Source: Eutypa lata (lineage: Eukaryota > Ascomycota > Sordariomycetes > Xylariales > Diatrypaceae). From it: a DNA stretch of 64,000 bases. The notes below the pieces were generated by a model. It had not been told where the DNA came from. It made no database searches and saw only the letters and a list, made by a program, of their open reading frames with translations. Below are positions 22,810 through 33,512 of this stretch, one piece after another; position 1 is the stretch's first letter, and each line of letters opens with the position of its first letter. The position numbers and the translations under genes were made by a program. The stretch lies in the NCBI GenBank assembly GCA_022661535.1, contig JAKULF010000004.1, positions 6,324,001 to 6,388,000 on the forward strand, read 5' to 3'.

Positions 22810-23699
22810 CTACCAAATAAATTGCTCTCTGAACTCCCGAGGTAATTCAAGACTTCCCTCCTCTGTGGATAGCGAATCCAAAGGAGAAGGTACTGCTGGG
22901 TCGTATCTCGAAGAGGAATCATATACGGACTCCCTCAGCTCTGAGGTGTCCCGATTTTCTAACTCAAAGTCCATTGCATCTATGCAAAGCTCTTCGGGCA
23001 CTTGTGCTGGTTCCTTCCACTTTACATCCGCCCACCTCTTTATATCGCCCGCGGTCTTCAAGGGGTATTGCTCCCATTGGGCAAGGAGCCTCGCACTTCC
23101 AGCTTTGCTACTATCCGCAGAAGAGGCCAGCACTCCAGATGGGGTCCGTCTCGCTTGTCTATTATTAAATGCAGCGTCAATTGTGTTATCATCGACAACG
23201 GATAGTACCTGGAGGAAAGCCTGCTCCATCTCCTCCAATCGATGCTCCAGCGCTCCGGTGTATCCTTTGGCTGGTCCCCTGCTTCCAGTTAGAGCTAATC
23301 TTCAAAATTGACGACGGAACCCCCAAACCTTTTCTGGGGTCTCGGCCATGTGCACTCTCGGTTATGTGACCGGCAACGGCCACAAACAGGTCTAGCTATC
23401 ACTTAATAATCAGGAAGCCTATAACGTTGGGTTCAATCATAGTATACCTTTCTCCGTCGCACTGTTTATATCTGTATTAGCACACGTGGTACAGGAAGCT
23501 TATCACAAGCGATTTTGAATTGACGCCTTCTTCTTACCTTTTGTTTTCGAGACCGACATCCGCCTTATACCCTTTAATTAGCCACTATCTACCAAGTAGG
23601 TATTGTCTCTCCAAACTTATACAAAAGATAAAATCAAAGGGAACGGGGATTCCAAGATTACATACTGCACACTACGCGACCCCGTAAGGATGAACTCAT
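22810..23699 (-). CDS. Small Zn2Cys6 zinc-cluster protein without middle region
   Basis: Five exons on the minus strand, 23699-23666, 23563-23538, 23461-23448 (14 nt), 23391-23329 and 23278-22810, encode 201 aa with all phases matching. Introns are 102, 76, 56 and 50 nt. The first four exons spell a complete zinc cluster with Cys at 11, 14, 21, 28, 31 and 38, a perfect CX2CX6CX6CX2CX6C pattern with the basic RSRKQK loop. It is followed by GPAKGYTGALEHRLEEMEQAFLQVL, the linker and coiled coil usual after the cluster. The rest is acidic and Ser-rich and contains a WEQYPLKTAGDIKRWADVKW motif. No fungal middle-homology domain follows. It should bind DNA, probably as a dimer. Its stop codon lies 60 bp from that of the cluster-less regulator. 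Confidence 0.85.
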
Positions 23700-24264
23700 C
23701 ATCTAAAGATGCCGTTGTCGGTTTCTAACGTATACTGGACATAATCATTGTTTGTCTCGATGCGAATCTTAAGGAATGACAGAATCCCCATCGTCGTCAG
23801 CACAGCAAAGTTCCAATCCATCCCGTCGACTTCGCCTCAAGATTGGACAGGGCTCTAGGTAGTTAACTACGTAGTCGGGTATTCGTTTAGCCGCACGCCC
23901 AAAGAAACCAGGGTCAATAAAACTTCGCCTGCAGGGTTCGTTTGAATTGCTAGACCAATCAGAGTCTTTAGTCATATCCATATAAGTGGACAACCTGAGT
24001 CGTCAAGGCGCGCCTTTCCCGTCGCCTAAACTTTAAGCCGAGGATACTTCCAAGCGCATAGCGTCGTAACTTATGACACTATATATCATAGGGAATAATC
24101 GAGGATTCGTCGATTGGTGTGATCCATCGGTTTGTTGTACAATATGTATGAATATATGAGGACCTCATAGGCACCTCACCATATTTCAGAAAGACGTTCA
24201 TCATCAATGAATTAATTATTTATTCCCTATACCCTAGTTGTGTAATTCCAGCCAGCTTTCAAAG
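23700..24264. other. Divergent intergenic region
   Basis: This lies between the start codons of the zinc-cluster gene (minus) and the dehalogenase-like gene (plus), so it is a candidate shared promoter. A 74-codon minus-strand frame at 23769-23993 has no recognisable features. Confidence 0.5.
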
Positions 24265-25338
24265 ATGTTTGAAGAGTTCGAGTCATTCACAGTCGTTGCG
24301 CAAGCCGACCCTGAGGTCACCATCTGGGGATTCAGAAGTCGAGACTTCTCCTCTGAACGCCCAGCAATTCTGCTACTACACGGCTTTCCCCAAAGTCACC
24401 ATATCTGGCATCGTGTGGCCCCCCAACTCGTCGATAAATACAATGTAATCATCATCGACATCCGTGGGTACGGAAACTCCTCCAAGCCGAGCAATGTAGC
24501 CGATTACGCGAAGAGCGCAATGGCCCGAGACTGCACGGCCGTGATGGACAAATTCGACTTCCAGGAGTTCTATGTCTGCGCGCACGACCGCGGCGCGCGA
24601 GTGGCGCACAAGCTGTGCGTCGACTTTCCCCAGCGCATCAAGAAGGCCATCTTCTTGGACATTTGTCCGACCCTAGCCATGTACTCGTCGACGAACTACG
24701 ATTTCGCGAAGGCTTACTTTCATTGGTTCTTCCTCATTCAGAAGGAGCCGCTTCCGGAGACGCTGGTCACTAGCAACCCGCAGACGTTCGCGGAGTTGTT
24801 TATGGGAGGCCGACAGGAGGGCGGGGTCAAAATATTCGATGAGACGTGCTTTGACTTCTATGTGAAGAGTCTAGGAGACCCTGCCACGGTCCATGCCAGT
24901 AAGCGGACCCCTATGTTGCCCATACCCCTGTGTTGTTCATATCACCCTTCGAGCGCAGTTCGAAGACGGTAAACTTCAAACTAGAGCCTTCATCCCTGAA
25001 ACGATTACCCAGACCTCTCGAGTTATGTTTACATCCTATTTGAGAGAGAAAAAACTAACCTAAGTGCTGCAGTGTGCCACGACTATCGCGCCAGTGCATC
25101 TATAGACATGGACGAGGCTCGTGAAGACTTAAAAGCCGGGAGATTGCTCAAAACCCCACTGTTGGTTTTATGGGGCAAGTATGGTGTTATTGAGAAGTGT
25201 TTTGATGCCCTTAAGGAGTGGCGTACAGTGGCTGCAGAAGGAGTTGAGGTCGATGGCCACAGCGTGGAGTCCGGGCACTATATTCCTGAAGAGGCATCTG
25301 GAGATGTTACCTCTGCTATCCTTGAATTTCTAGTGTGA
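24265..25338 (+). CDS. Fluoroacetate dehalogenase-like alpha/beta hydrolase
   Basis: Two exons, 24265-24898 and 25073-25338 (intron 174 nt), encode 299 aa. After the HGFPQ oxyanion motif comes CAHDRGARVAHKL with nucleophile Asp108 and the carboxylate-binding pair Arg109/Arg112, then LDICPT with Asp132. The cap has FHWFF (His153-Trp154), a Tyr at about 216 in CHDYRASASID, and the catalytic base His280 in SGHYIPE. In the bacterial fluoroacetate dehalogenase from Rhodopseudomonas the corresponding residues, from memory, are Asp110, Arg111, Arg114, Asp134, His155, Trp156, Tyr219 and His280. The pattern therefore covers nearly the whole defluorinase site. The reaction would be hydrolysis of a 2-haloacid to a hydroxy acid. 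Related fungal hydrolases are also called epoxide hydrolases, so activity is inferred. The start was chosen at the first ATG with conserved sequence. Confidence 0.85.
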
Positions 25339-27265
25339 TAGGCTAGCTACAGTTGTAAGCAGAGATGCAAAACAAGTCTAAGACTTTTCAGCGCCAAAGT
25401 ACCAAAGCGTACGTATGCCGCTTCAGATGATGTGCGCTCTCAAATATATTGTATCATATTGGCCAACGACTGAGAGCCCACAACCTGTAGGTTATAGACG
25501 GTATGTAATAATAGGGCATAATAATCAAGTTATACGAAGGACTGCGTATATGTATAGTTAGTAAAAAAGAAAATTCAGCATCAATAATAAAATAGAAAAC
25601 AGATTGGCAGGTCAAAAAGATTGTTTATAGAAAAAAGATGCAAAAGCCCTGGCGCCAGGGTCGAACCCTAGCACCGTCGAAAGGTCTTCGTGCTTGTCCT
25701 CGTTAAGGCGCCCACATGAAAGTTTTTCGGTGACATTAGCCTGATGCAGATGCTCGGAGAACAGGTCTGCATCACAACCTCAGCTTAGAATTTTATGCTC
25801 TAATTAAACTACTTAGCATCGACGCAGAATGTTCCGCACATTATCCGTTACAACATACAAGCACATAGTACTTTGTATGTTTATGGAGGGGGGGGGGGGA
25901 AGGTGCCATATATGCATGTAATTAATGACAGACCATTGTCAATAAACATCAACACTAACAGTCCATTGCTACAAAATGCGTAGACTAATTGAAGCCATCG
26001 GCAGCAATAATGAAACCAAGATCTATTTGAAGATAAACGAATACAGCTTCTTTATTCAGCCTTCCACACCGAGCTCACTACGGATTTGCTCTCGGGCTCT
26101 ACTAAATATACCTAACACATGAATAGTTAGTAACTGATTCTGCTAAAAAACAATTCCCCCCATCATTGTGCAGCTAGATCTAAAATTACTTTCTATCTTC
26201 ATATGCCAATGGATCTTCGGACAGTGTGCGCATAAAAGCAAATGAACAAGCTCTTGAAGCGGAGTAAATTTCCTATTACCAAACCATCCACGGCTGATAC
26301 CAACATTGGCTACCTTAACCTAGCCCACGGTCTAGCTTCCAACATTAGCCCCGTGACATTTGATGATGGCGCAATGGTTGAAGGCGGCAGATTGTTGACG
26401 CGAGGTTGGTCAAGCCCGGTATCTCATCCTTCCCTGCAGAATAGGGCCGAACCATATGATATGGGTCCATGGGAACCGCCTCTCCGGATATCTAGAGTGA
26501 TGGCAGCACTAAGGAAGACTTGATGTCTCGAGGATTCAGACCACCCTTGTTATCCATTGTCCACCGGTATCAACACCGAATGATGCATCCGGGCCGGTTT
26601 TTAAGATGATTTCACCTAGGGATAGGAATATCAGATGTTAGGTGACGGCTTTGAGACGATAGTCCTACTAGTGCAAGAAAGTGCATCAAGTTCAACGATA
26701 ATGTGGAATAGGGGTTCGTATTAGCTTACAAAATGCTGGCTGGCGGGGTTGACAACATGGAAAACACTGCCGGAACACAACATCAACTGCTCCTTCTTCT
26801 TGTAGGAAACTTGTAGATCATAGGTAGGTATTGACTAAGTTCGCAAGGTATGACTTACACATGGCAGTGATTGAAACCACGCTATTTGACCTGTCAATCC
26901 CAACCAGGAATACGATCCATGTACTCAGAAGCATGGAAACTATGTGCCGGGTTGAAAGCTACAATCCCCCGAATAACGTTCGTTTTCCAGATCAAGGAAG
27001 AAACATGAACTCCGGTCTCGCTATGGTCGGTGGAACTCAGATGGGGACAGGACCTCAACTACCAAGCGTCGGCTATTCCTTTAACCGACGTGATCGGGAA
27101 CGTCGACCGGCACAAATACCCCCGAGTTCGCTACAATAAACCAGCCTATCACTATGCAAGCACTGCTTTCTTTCTCATATAAATAGTTAAGCAGGAGGAG
27201 AAGAAAAAAATACAAATCGCAGCCAATACCCAGCTCGTTTAAGCCATTTGGTAATTATCATCAAG
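25339..27265. other. Intergenic, about 1.9 kb
   Basis: A tRNA-like 3' half on the minus strand near 25640-25720 does not fold as a tRNA. A run of 12 G lies at 25888-25899. Two plus-strand frames of 93 and 102 codons (26242-26523 and 26831-27139) have no recognisable domain and are left uncalled. The region upstream of 27266 serves as promoter for the dehydrogenase. Confidence 0.4.
25888..25899 (+). repeat. Homopolymer run of 12 G
   Basis: Twelve consecutive guanines flanked by TTATGGA and AAGGTG. Its length may vary between reads or strains. Confidence 0.9.
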
Positions 27266-28369
27266 ATGGCAGCTACAACGCAGAAGCCCCTCCGCATCGC
27301 CGTGATCCCCGGCGACGGCATCGGGACCGAAGTGATGCCGTACGGGATCCGGGCGCTCGAAGCAGCGGCCCAGGTATTCGGCCTGTCGCTCTCCTTCGAG
27401 ACGTTCGCGTTCTCGAGCTGCGCCTACTACCGGCAGCACGGGACGATGCTACCAGCGGACTGGAAGGAGACGCTCCTCCAATTCGACGCCATCTACTTCG
27501 GGGCGGTGGGGCTGCCGGACGAGGTGCCCGACGACGTGTCGCTCTGGGGCAGCCTGCTGAAGTTCCGGCGCGAGTTCGACCAGTACGTCAACCTGCGGCC
27601 GTGCCGGCTGATGCCGGGGGTGCGGTCGCCGCTCGCGGGGCGGCGGCCGGGCGACATCGACTTCTGGATCGTGCGCGAGAACACCGAGGGCGAGTACAGC
27701 AGCATCGGGGGCACGATGTTCGAGGGGACGGAGCGCGAGACCGTCGTCCAGGAGACCGTCATGACGCGCACGGGCGTCGACCGCGTCCTCCGGTACGCGT
27801 TCGAGCTGGCGCGGTCGCGGCCCCGCCGGAAGCTGACGAGCGCCACCAAGAGCAACGGCATCAGCATCACCATGCCGTACTGGGACGGCCGCGTCCGGGA
27901 GATGGCGAAGCGCTACCCCGACGTCGCCGTCGACAAGTACCACATCGACATCCTGACGGCGCATTTCGTCCAGCGCCCGCAGATCTTCGACGTCATCGTG
28001 GGGAGCAACCTGTTCGGGGATATCCTGTCGGATCTGGGACCCGCCTGCACGGGCACGATCGGCATCGCGCCGTCGGGGAACATCAACCCGGAGGGAAAGT
28101 TCCCCAGTTTGTTCGAGCCGGTGCACGGGAGCGCGCCCGATATCGCCGGGAAGGGCATCGCGAACCCCGTCGGTATGGTCTGGGCGGGGCAGATGCTGCT
28201 GCAGCATTTCGGCTTCCAGGAGGCGGCCGATGCGGTGCTGAAGGCGATCGAGGCGGTGCTGGCCCGGTCGGATCCCGAGGTCGTCACGGCGGATATGGGC
28301 GGGAAGGGCACGACGAAGAGCTTGGGCGAAGCGATCGAGAAGGAGATATTAGCAGCAGCAAGAGCGTAA
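27266..28369 (+). CDS. Tartrate/isopropylmalate-type decarboxylating dehydrogenase
   Basis: This is an intronless 367-aa protein starting at an ATG in good context (AAGATGG). It is a member of the isocitrate/isopropylmalate dehydrogenase family. Visible motifs are IAVIPGDGIGTEV (N-terminal nucleotide-fold motif), FGAVGLPDEVPDD, LRPCRLMPGVRSPL, the substrate-binding DFWIVRENTEGEYSS, KSNGI, DILTAHFV, SNLFGDILSDLGPA (metal-binding Asp pair) and EPVHGSAPDIAGKGIANP (the NAD-binding HGSAPDI loop). The VGLPDEVPDD and SSIGG features match tartrate dehydrogenase/D-malate dehydrogenase more than leucine-pathway LeuB. It would oxidise and decarboxylate tartrate or D-malate with NAD+. Its G+C is far above its flanks (some 60-base lines reach about 80%) and it has no intron, which hints at transfer from a GC-rich bacterium or strong codon bias. 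Confidence 0.9.
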   Translation: MAATTQKPLRIAVIPGDGIGTEVMPYGIRALEAAAQVFGLSLSFETFAFSSCAYYRQHGTMLPADWKETLLQFDAIYFGAVGLPDEVPDDVSLWGSLLKFRREFDQYVNLRPCRLMPGVRSPLAGRRPGDIDFWIVRENTEGEYSSIGGTMFEGTERETVVQETVMTRTGVDRVLRYAFELARSRPRRKLTSATKSNGISITMPYWDGRVREMAKRYPDVAVDKYHIDILTAHFVQRPQIFDVIVGSNLFGDILSDLGPACTGTIGIAPSGNINPEGKFPSLFEPVHGSAPDIAGKGIANPVGMVWAGQMLLQHFGFQEAADAVLKAIEAVLARSDPEVVTADMGGKGTTKSLGEAIEKEILAAARA

Positions 28370-28958
28370 ATGTGATGTAGAGACATCGTAAATTTCATTA
28401 ATGGTTTTAAGACTTTTAGAGGCAACAGGAAATGTACATATATTCGATATGCGATTGTGAAATCTTAATTTGTACCCCTTTATGAACCGTAGTTGTCCAG
28501 TTGATTTTTAGCACCTCCTCTTTATTGATGATCCCATGTACCCATACTCAGAAAGGGGACGGGACTAACTTCAGCTTTAAGGTGCGTAACACATCACCAA
28601 ATATAGAATGTGTATCGTATTCTCTTAGAATAGTAGTATGTTGAAAGGCTACTCACGAACAATGATTACACACAGACCCAGATACCTCCAGAAAAGGGGC
28701 AGGCGAGGTAAGATCACAAGAATACTATATATTAGTCATCCACCACTTGAATAGACCACATTGATTCGTTCTCTGACCAATTAAAATCGAAGTTCTAGTA
28801 CTTTTTACTTTTCAACGAATAAGCTAGTTCAGAGATAACTATGGGAAAGGTCCCAGGTAATCAGCAGGTTAACATGTAGTTATCTACCCAGCCCACAATC
28901 CCAAACACCACAACGCCAGACCATGCACTATACAGAGATTATCATCTAGTCTACATTG
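28370..28958. other. Convergent intergenic region
   Basis: This holds the 3' ends of the dehydrogenase and the NAT10 gene. It is AT-rich and no coding or RNA feature was recognised. Confidence 0.5.
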
Positions 28959-31900
28959 CTAGTGACTCTTCTTCGACTTCTTGGCTTTCTTTTGTGATTT
29001 CTCCCCAAAAGCCTCCTCGTACACCTCAGCCGCGGTAGGGCCAGCCTTTCTCTTAGCTTTGCTAGATTTGATGCTTACCACGGGATTTGATTGACCACGT
29101 TTAGTAGCAGTAAGCACTTGCTTCTCAGCCTCTTCCCAGGCAGGGGCGCTGTTTTCGATCTCGTATCTGAAGCATAGTTAGTATCGCTAGGATGGTTGTA
29201 CAGGATAAACTTGCAGAATGTTACTTACTGGTCAAGTGGTAGAGAGTCAATTAGTTCTCTCCGTTTCTGACGACGCTCGAGATCTTGGAGCGCTTCCTCC
29301 CCACCAGCTTCTAATTCATCTTCGAGAGACATTTCGAGCGGTGCGAATCGCACATCTACCTTCTCATCGTCATGAACACCGCTGGCGTTTTCGACGCTCA
29401 CTCCGATGGCACCAGCCTTCGGCATCTCGGCTTCGATGGCATTAGACACGAGGGAGCCGAAGTGCGATGCGATTTTCTTCATTATCTTGATAAACATAGC
29501 GAGGAGCTGTGGAGTAGGCAAGGATAACTCGGCTGCTGCGGCATCGATATCTTTGCGTTGCAAGCCCAATGCCAGGAGTATCGCCTGTTGGACGCCGGTC
29601 AATTTAATGCTCTTGTCAAAACGACCAGTAAAATACAAGGTGGCCAGTGTCGGAACAAGGTCCAGGATGACGTGGAAGTCGAGGACATTGTTTGCATAGC
29701 TTTCTAGTCGCTTCAAGTCAAAGGGTGTGAAAATCGAATCCAGGTCCACCTTCGATAACGGCGTAGGGGTGTTGGACGAGGAGAGCTTAGAACCAGAAGT
29801 GGCTGACTCATCAATACTTAAGGCCGTAATCGCTGAGAAGGTTCGGAATTGGTACGACAGGAGGGAGAGGAAGCGTCTGTTGAAATCGTTGGCAAATTCA
29901 CCAAGCCAACTTTTGTCGTCGGTGAGAGGCCGCAACATGACACACGTGTGTTCGCCGGTCAAGTCATTCGCAGTGAGACGTAGATAGACCGGAGCGAATG
30001 AAGCTCTCTTCCAGAATTTGTGGAGGGGTTGTGTCAATCCATATGAGACTCCGACATAATCTAGAACAGCTGGCCGGCGTTCTTCGAGTTTTGAGAATAG
30101 AGGAGGCATCTTGCTAATATCTCGAACCTTAATCTCCTCGCTCAACAGATTGGAATTTGCGAGTTCAGCATCTGTGACACGGACCATAGCTTCCTCCGTG
30201 GGGGTATCAACATCCTCCGATAGATTGGTGAATTTCCCCCCATAGTAATCGACCAAGAGCTCGATAGCTTTCGCTCCGTACCCCATTCCCATGAAATCGG
30301 GATGGGTGGCAATCCGCACCACTCGGGCCCCAGAAAGAGTGGCAAATTCATCGTCCTGGAACTGCTGGCTGACCAACCACGGAATCAGGTCACCTGCCGG
30401 ACGTGAGCCTCTGCTGAGACTGTTTAGCACACTTTGCCGACTAATGCGTCCTTCTAAAGCGACCTGTATTACGCAAAGGGGTTCGGGGAGGCGGTTGTCC
30501 TCTGTAACGGGGGGGGTTAGAACGAATAGTTCATGGGCAGGGGCATCACTCATGAGCTGCAGGTCATCAGGCGAGTTCTTGTAATGACTCGCCACGTAAA
30601 GTGCTACCATCTGTTGCAAAAACTTCTCGGATACGGGATGGAAAGAAAACAAGGTATCTCGGTTAACATTGAATAGTTGGCATTGCGCTGGGTCGGGACA
30701 TCCCTGGGTGCTAAGTTTTGAACGGGGAAGAGTAGCGTCAAGACACAGGAGAGAATTGAGCCATTTCTCAACAGAATCACCTTGGGCGTAACGAATGGGC
30801 TCTTGGAGGGTAATCTCCCTCAAGGTACGGCCTCCTATGGAGGTTTCCTCGTGAATCCGAGATGTTTTGCCATTGGATCGATCGGCCACCTCAGTGCCAT
30901 CGGAAACAGCACCAGCTCTTGATTGATCACGCAGTTGCTTGATGAGCTTTAGTGACAAGGAACGACCAGTACCCTCGTAACCGTGGATTGTGGAAGCCAT
31001 GAAAACTAGATAAGGGCCCATGAGCTTCCGTACAACAGGCAAGGGGATGGCGGCGGCCTCGTCGATGACAAGAAGTTCGGCTTGGCCCAGAACGTGAGCA
31101 TCCTGAGGTCTAATGTACTGGATTGTTTGCCTATGTGCGCGGTGGATATTGACCCTAACTATGGCCTTGTTGAAATCGGGATTGACAGATTGAATAATGG
31201 AGTAATCTGCATGTTCGTTATATGAGAGGGCATCAAACCCTTTGAAAATGAACTCGAACAGTGTTTTCAAGTTCTCAGGAGACGGGGAAGTTATGAATAT
31301 ATTGGAATAGCCATGGGCCACTGCAGCAGCAATTGCGACTCCCAACGCAGCAGATTTTCCTCTACCACGGGCAGCCGTTAGTGTTACGGTGTTCCGTAGG
31401 GTCTTCTCGGCAATAGCGTCGACGAAGGTCAATAAGGCCTTAGCTTGGTCGACGGTGCGAGCTAAGTTGACGAGGGATCCAACTGGTTGAGTGTCTTGCA
31501 GAGATTCCTTGATATTTTCCAATTCTCTTTGCGACGCAGACTTGGGCTGATCCGGGTCAGCCGGAGGTAGGAGTTTTACACCTTTACCACCGGATATAGG
31601 CAAAACGTTAAGCTCATCGTCAATAACCAGACATGAATCACAGCTACCCAAAGAAAGAAGGAATCGTTCGTTGAATCGCGCGACAACATCGTCGTGAGCC
31701 TCGGTCCGATATCTCGAGTGTACATCCATGGACAAGGTATACAGCTGTTTCAAACTGGTCATACCATTTAGTAGAAGAATAACGAGTCCACCACCTTCGA
31801 CAGTCTCTATTGTTCGAGCCAGAATACTGGGGGTTATGGCGTTGAAATCCTGTAATATTGCCATGCCGTATGTGTTACCCAGGATCTTTTCGGTCTCCTT

Positions 31901-32303
31901 GTAGTAGACATAGCGGATATTGTTAAGGGAGACGAATAGCTCGAATGGATCTTCGGTGTTGGCATCCCTTTGGCCACGCTTGATTTCCTTTTTGATCTTG
32001 TTTTCGCGCTTCTTCCTGTGACTGGTGAAGCCCAGAAGCTTTTTCTTGTAGGCCCATAGAACGGATTTGTTCATCTTGAGGTCCATGCTGGACTTGATAT
32101 GGTAGAGTTGAACGATGGCATCTTTAGCGTGATCACCAACAACGACAATGAAAGAGCGTTTCTTTTCATCTGACCCATTGCGCATGAGTGCCGGGATTCT
32201 CGAATCCCTATAGATCGACACAAGTAGAAGGTCAGTATATATCTTGGTTTAGCTCCAATTAACTCAAGCGGTCATTAATCACTTACACTGCTTTCTGCGG
32301 CAT
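28959..32303 (-). CDS. NAT10: RNA cytidine acetyltransferase (NAT10/Kre33)
   Basis: Three exons, 32303-32287 (17 nt), 32207-29229 and 29166-28959, with introns of 79 and 62 nt, give 1067 aa, close to the yeast protein. The short first exon encodes MPQKAV and leads into DSRIPALMRNG. Domains follow in order: an N-terminal region with the conserved ADLKMNKS-like block, the RecA-like helicase with Walker A GRGKSAAL at about 285 and DEAAAIPLP at about 386, the GNAT fold with HPDFMGMGYGAKAIELL at about 645, the tRNA-binding region, and a lysine-rich nucleolar tail (KSQKKAKKSKK). The enzyme makes N4-acetylcytidine in 18S rRNA and, with an adaptor, in serine and leucine tRNAs, using acetyl-CoA and ATP in the nucleolus. 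All key motifs are intact. This is an essential housekeeping gene. Confidence 0.97.
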
Positions 32304-32867
32304 CTTGAATAACTGGGTTCAAGGTATGCGTGTTTGCACGCCGTTGCCGAGTAATTCGCAAGTTGTAATACCTATAGTCTTAGTGGGCTGAATGTAGGTG
32401 CATAGAAAATGCGAATTCAAATCGCAGCTTCTGGCGCGGCTCAATCGAGTCGCATTTCAAAATTTTAGTGGAGATCGTTTTTCTGCCGGGCGGTCGAGAC
32501 AGCTATTCTATCAATGCTGGACTGATAGTGGTGGGGTACATTACTACCTTCTCAATAGATGCTTATCTTGTATATTTGCATCAGACTTTCCCATAGTTAA
32601 ATATCAAGTTCATATTTTGAAGGGCGTCAACTGCCAGGACTATAAGCTTTTGGGCATCCTGATCTGTACTATATATTTATTCCAGAATGAAGTATTTTGA
32701 GATTATGACATGTATACTATGATTACTCATTCCATCAAAGTCCAACCACACAAATTCAAGGGTGCATATGAACTTTTTATCGTGTAAAACCCATGTCCGT
32801 CATTAATAGACACCATCGCTCTAAAAGTAGGAAATAATTGTTCGAAGCATCATGAAAATAGCCGAGT
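32304..32867. other. Intergenic, no gene seen
   Basis: Promoter of NAT10 and 3' flank of the secreted-protein gene. The 100-codon plus-strand frame at 32398-32700 has no recognisable features. Confidence 0.5.
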
Positions 32868-33512
32868 CTATTGTGATGCAGCCGGTATTTGAGTTTCTGG
32901 GGCTGCACACTCGTTGATATATTGGAAGGCACCGATCGTCTCCTTACATTCCGGCTCCAGTAAAGCAGTAGCTATATGCTGGACTGGGTCCCTATTGTCG
33001 AGAGCCAAACAGGTCAGTAAGTGTTTATTTCAACAACAGCATTTTAACAATGCAAGTCAAACTACTTACCCATCCCCGCAAGCCCAGGATTGGTTCACTG
33101 CAAGGTCCCATGTATTCCAGTCGAAGCGAGCGCTTGTTGCAACTACGACTTCCTGTCCATCGATATCCATGCTCCTGTCCAGGCAGGGATGCCAGTCCTT
33201 GCTATCGTCTGGATATTGGCCATCACCCATCATAACCCTCATAAAACTGCATCCTGTCGATACGCTGTTCGCTTCATTGATCATCTCGAATGCCATCTGT
33301 GTGGAGTTCGGTCCATGGAGATCGGGGGTATAGAGCGCGTACTCGACTTTGATATACTGTATATTCTCTAGAGAGAAAGTCGTAGGAGGGAACTGCCCGG
33401 AACAATCCGCCCCTTGGATCCTTGCCGGAATCAAGCTACGACTTGAACTAGCTTCGTCGAACGGTCGCGCATGTGTGAAGTGCAAGAAAAGACCTAACAA
33501 TTCGATAATCAT
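32868..33512 (-). CDS. Small secreted cysteine-containing protein
   Basis: Two exons, 33512-33070 and 32991-32868, separated by a 78-nt GTAAGT intron, encode 188 aa. I chose the Met at 33512 because it starts a clean signal peptide (MIIELLGLFLHFTHA, cleavage before RPF). An upstream in-frame Met at 33569 would add 19 residues before it. The mature protein has six cysteines (contexts ADCSG, TGCSF, HPCLD, WACGD, PECKE, NECAA), which could form three disulfides, and an NxS/T sequon. I do not recognise the family. Size, secretion signal and even cysteine count fit small secreted proteins of fungi, some of which are effectors, but no function can be assigned. It is the first of three accessory-looking genes. 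Confidence 0.75.

Noticed and set aside
25640..25720. tRNA-like 3' half on the minus strand (GGTTCGACCC box-B-like word followed by GGCGCC and T-runs)
   Set aside because: No consistent cloverleaf: the T-loop register, anticodon arm and acceptor pairing do not fit, and the span is about 64 nt. At most it is a tRNA-derived relic.
26242..27139. Plus-strand frames of 93 and 102 codons in the 25.3-27.3-kb gap
   Set aside because: No recognisable domain or secretion signal, and nothing links them into a longer spliced gene.
18360..28369. Secondary-metabolite (polyketide or peptide) cluster
   Set aside because: No PKS, NRPS, terpene cyclase or P450 is present anywhere in the window.
27449..28425. 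Long minus- and plus-strand frames overlapping the tartrate-type dehydrogenase
   Set aside because: They are shadow frames caused by the high G+C of the real gene. Their composition (His/Arg/Ala-rich) has no motif.
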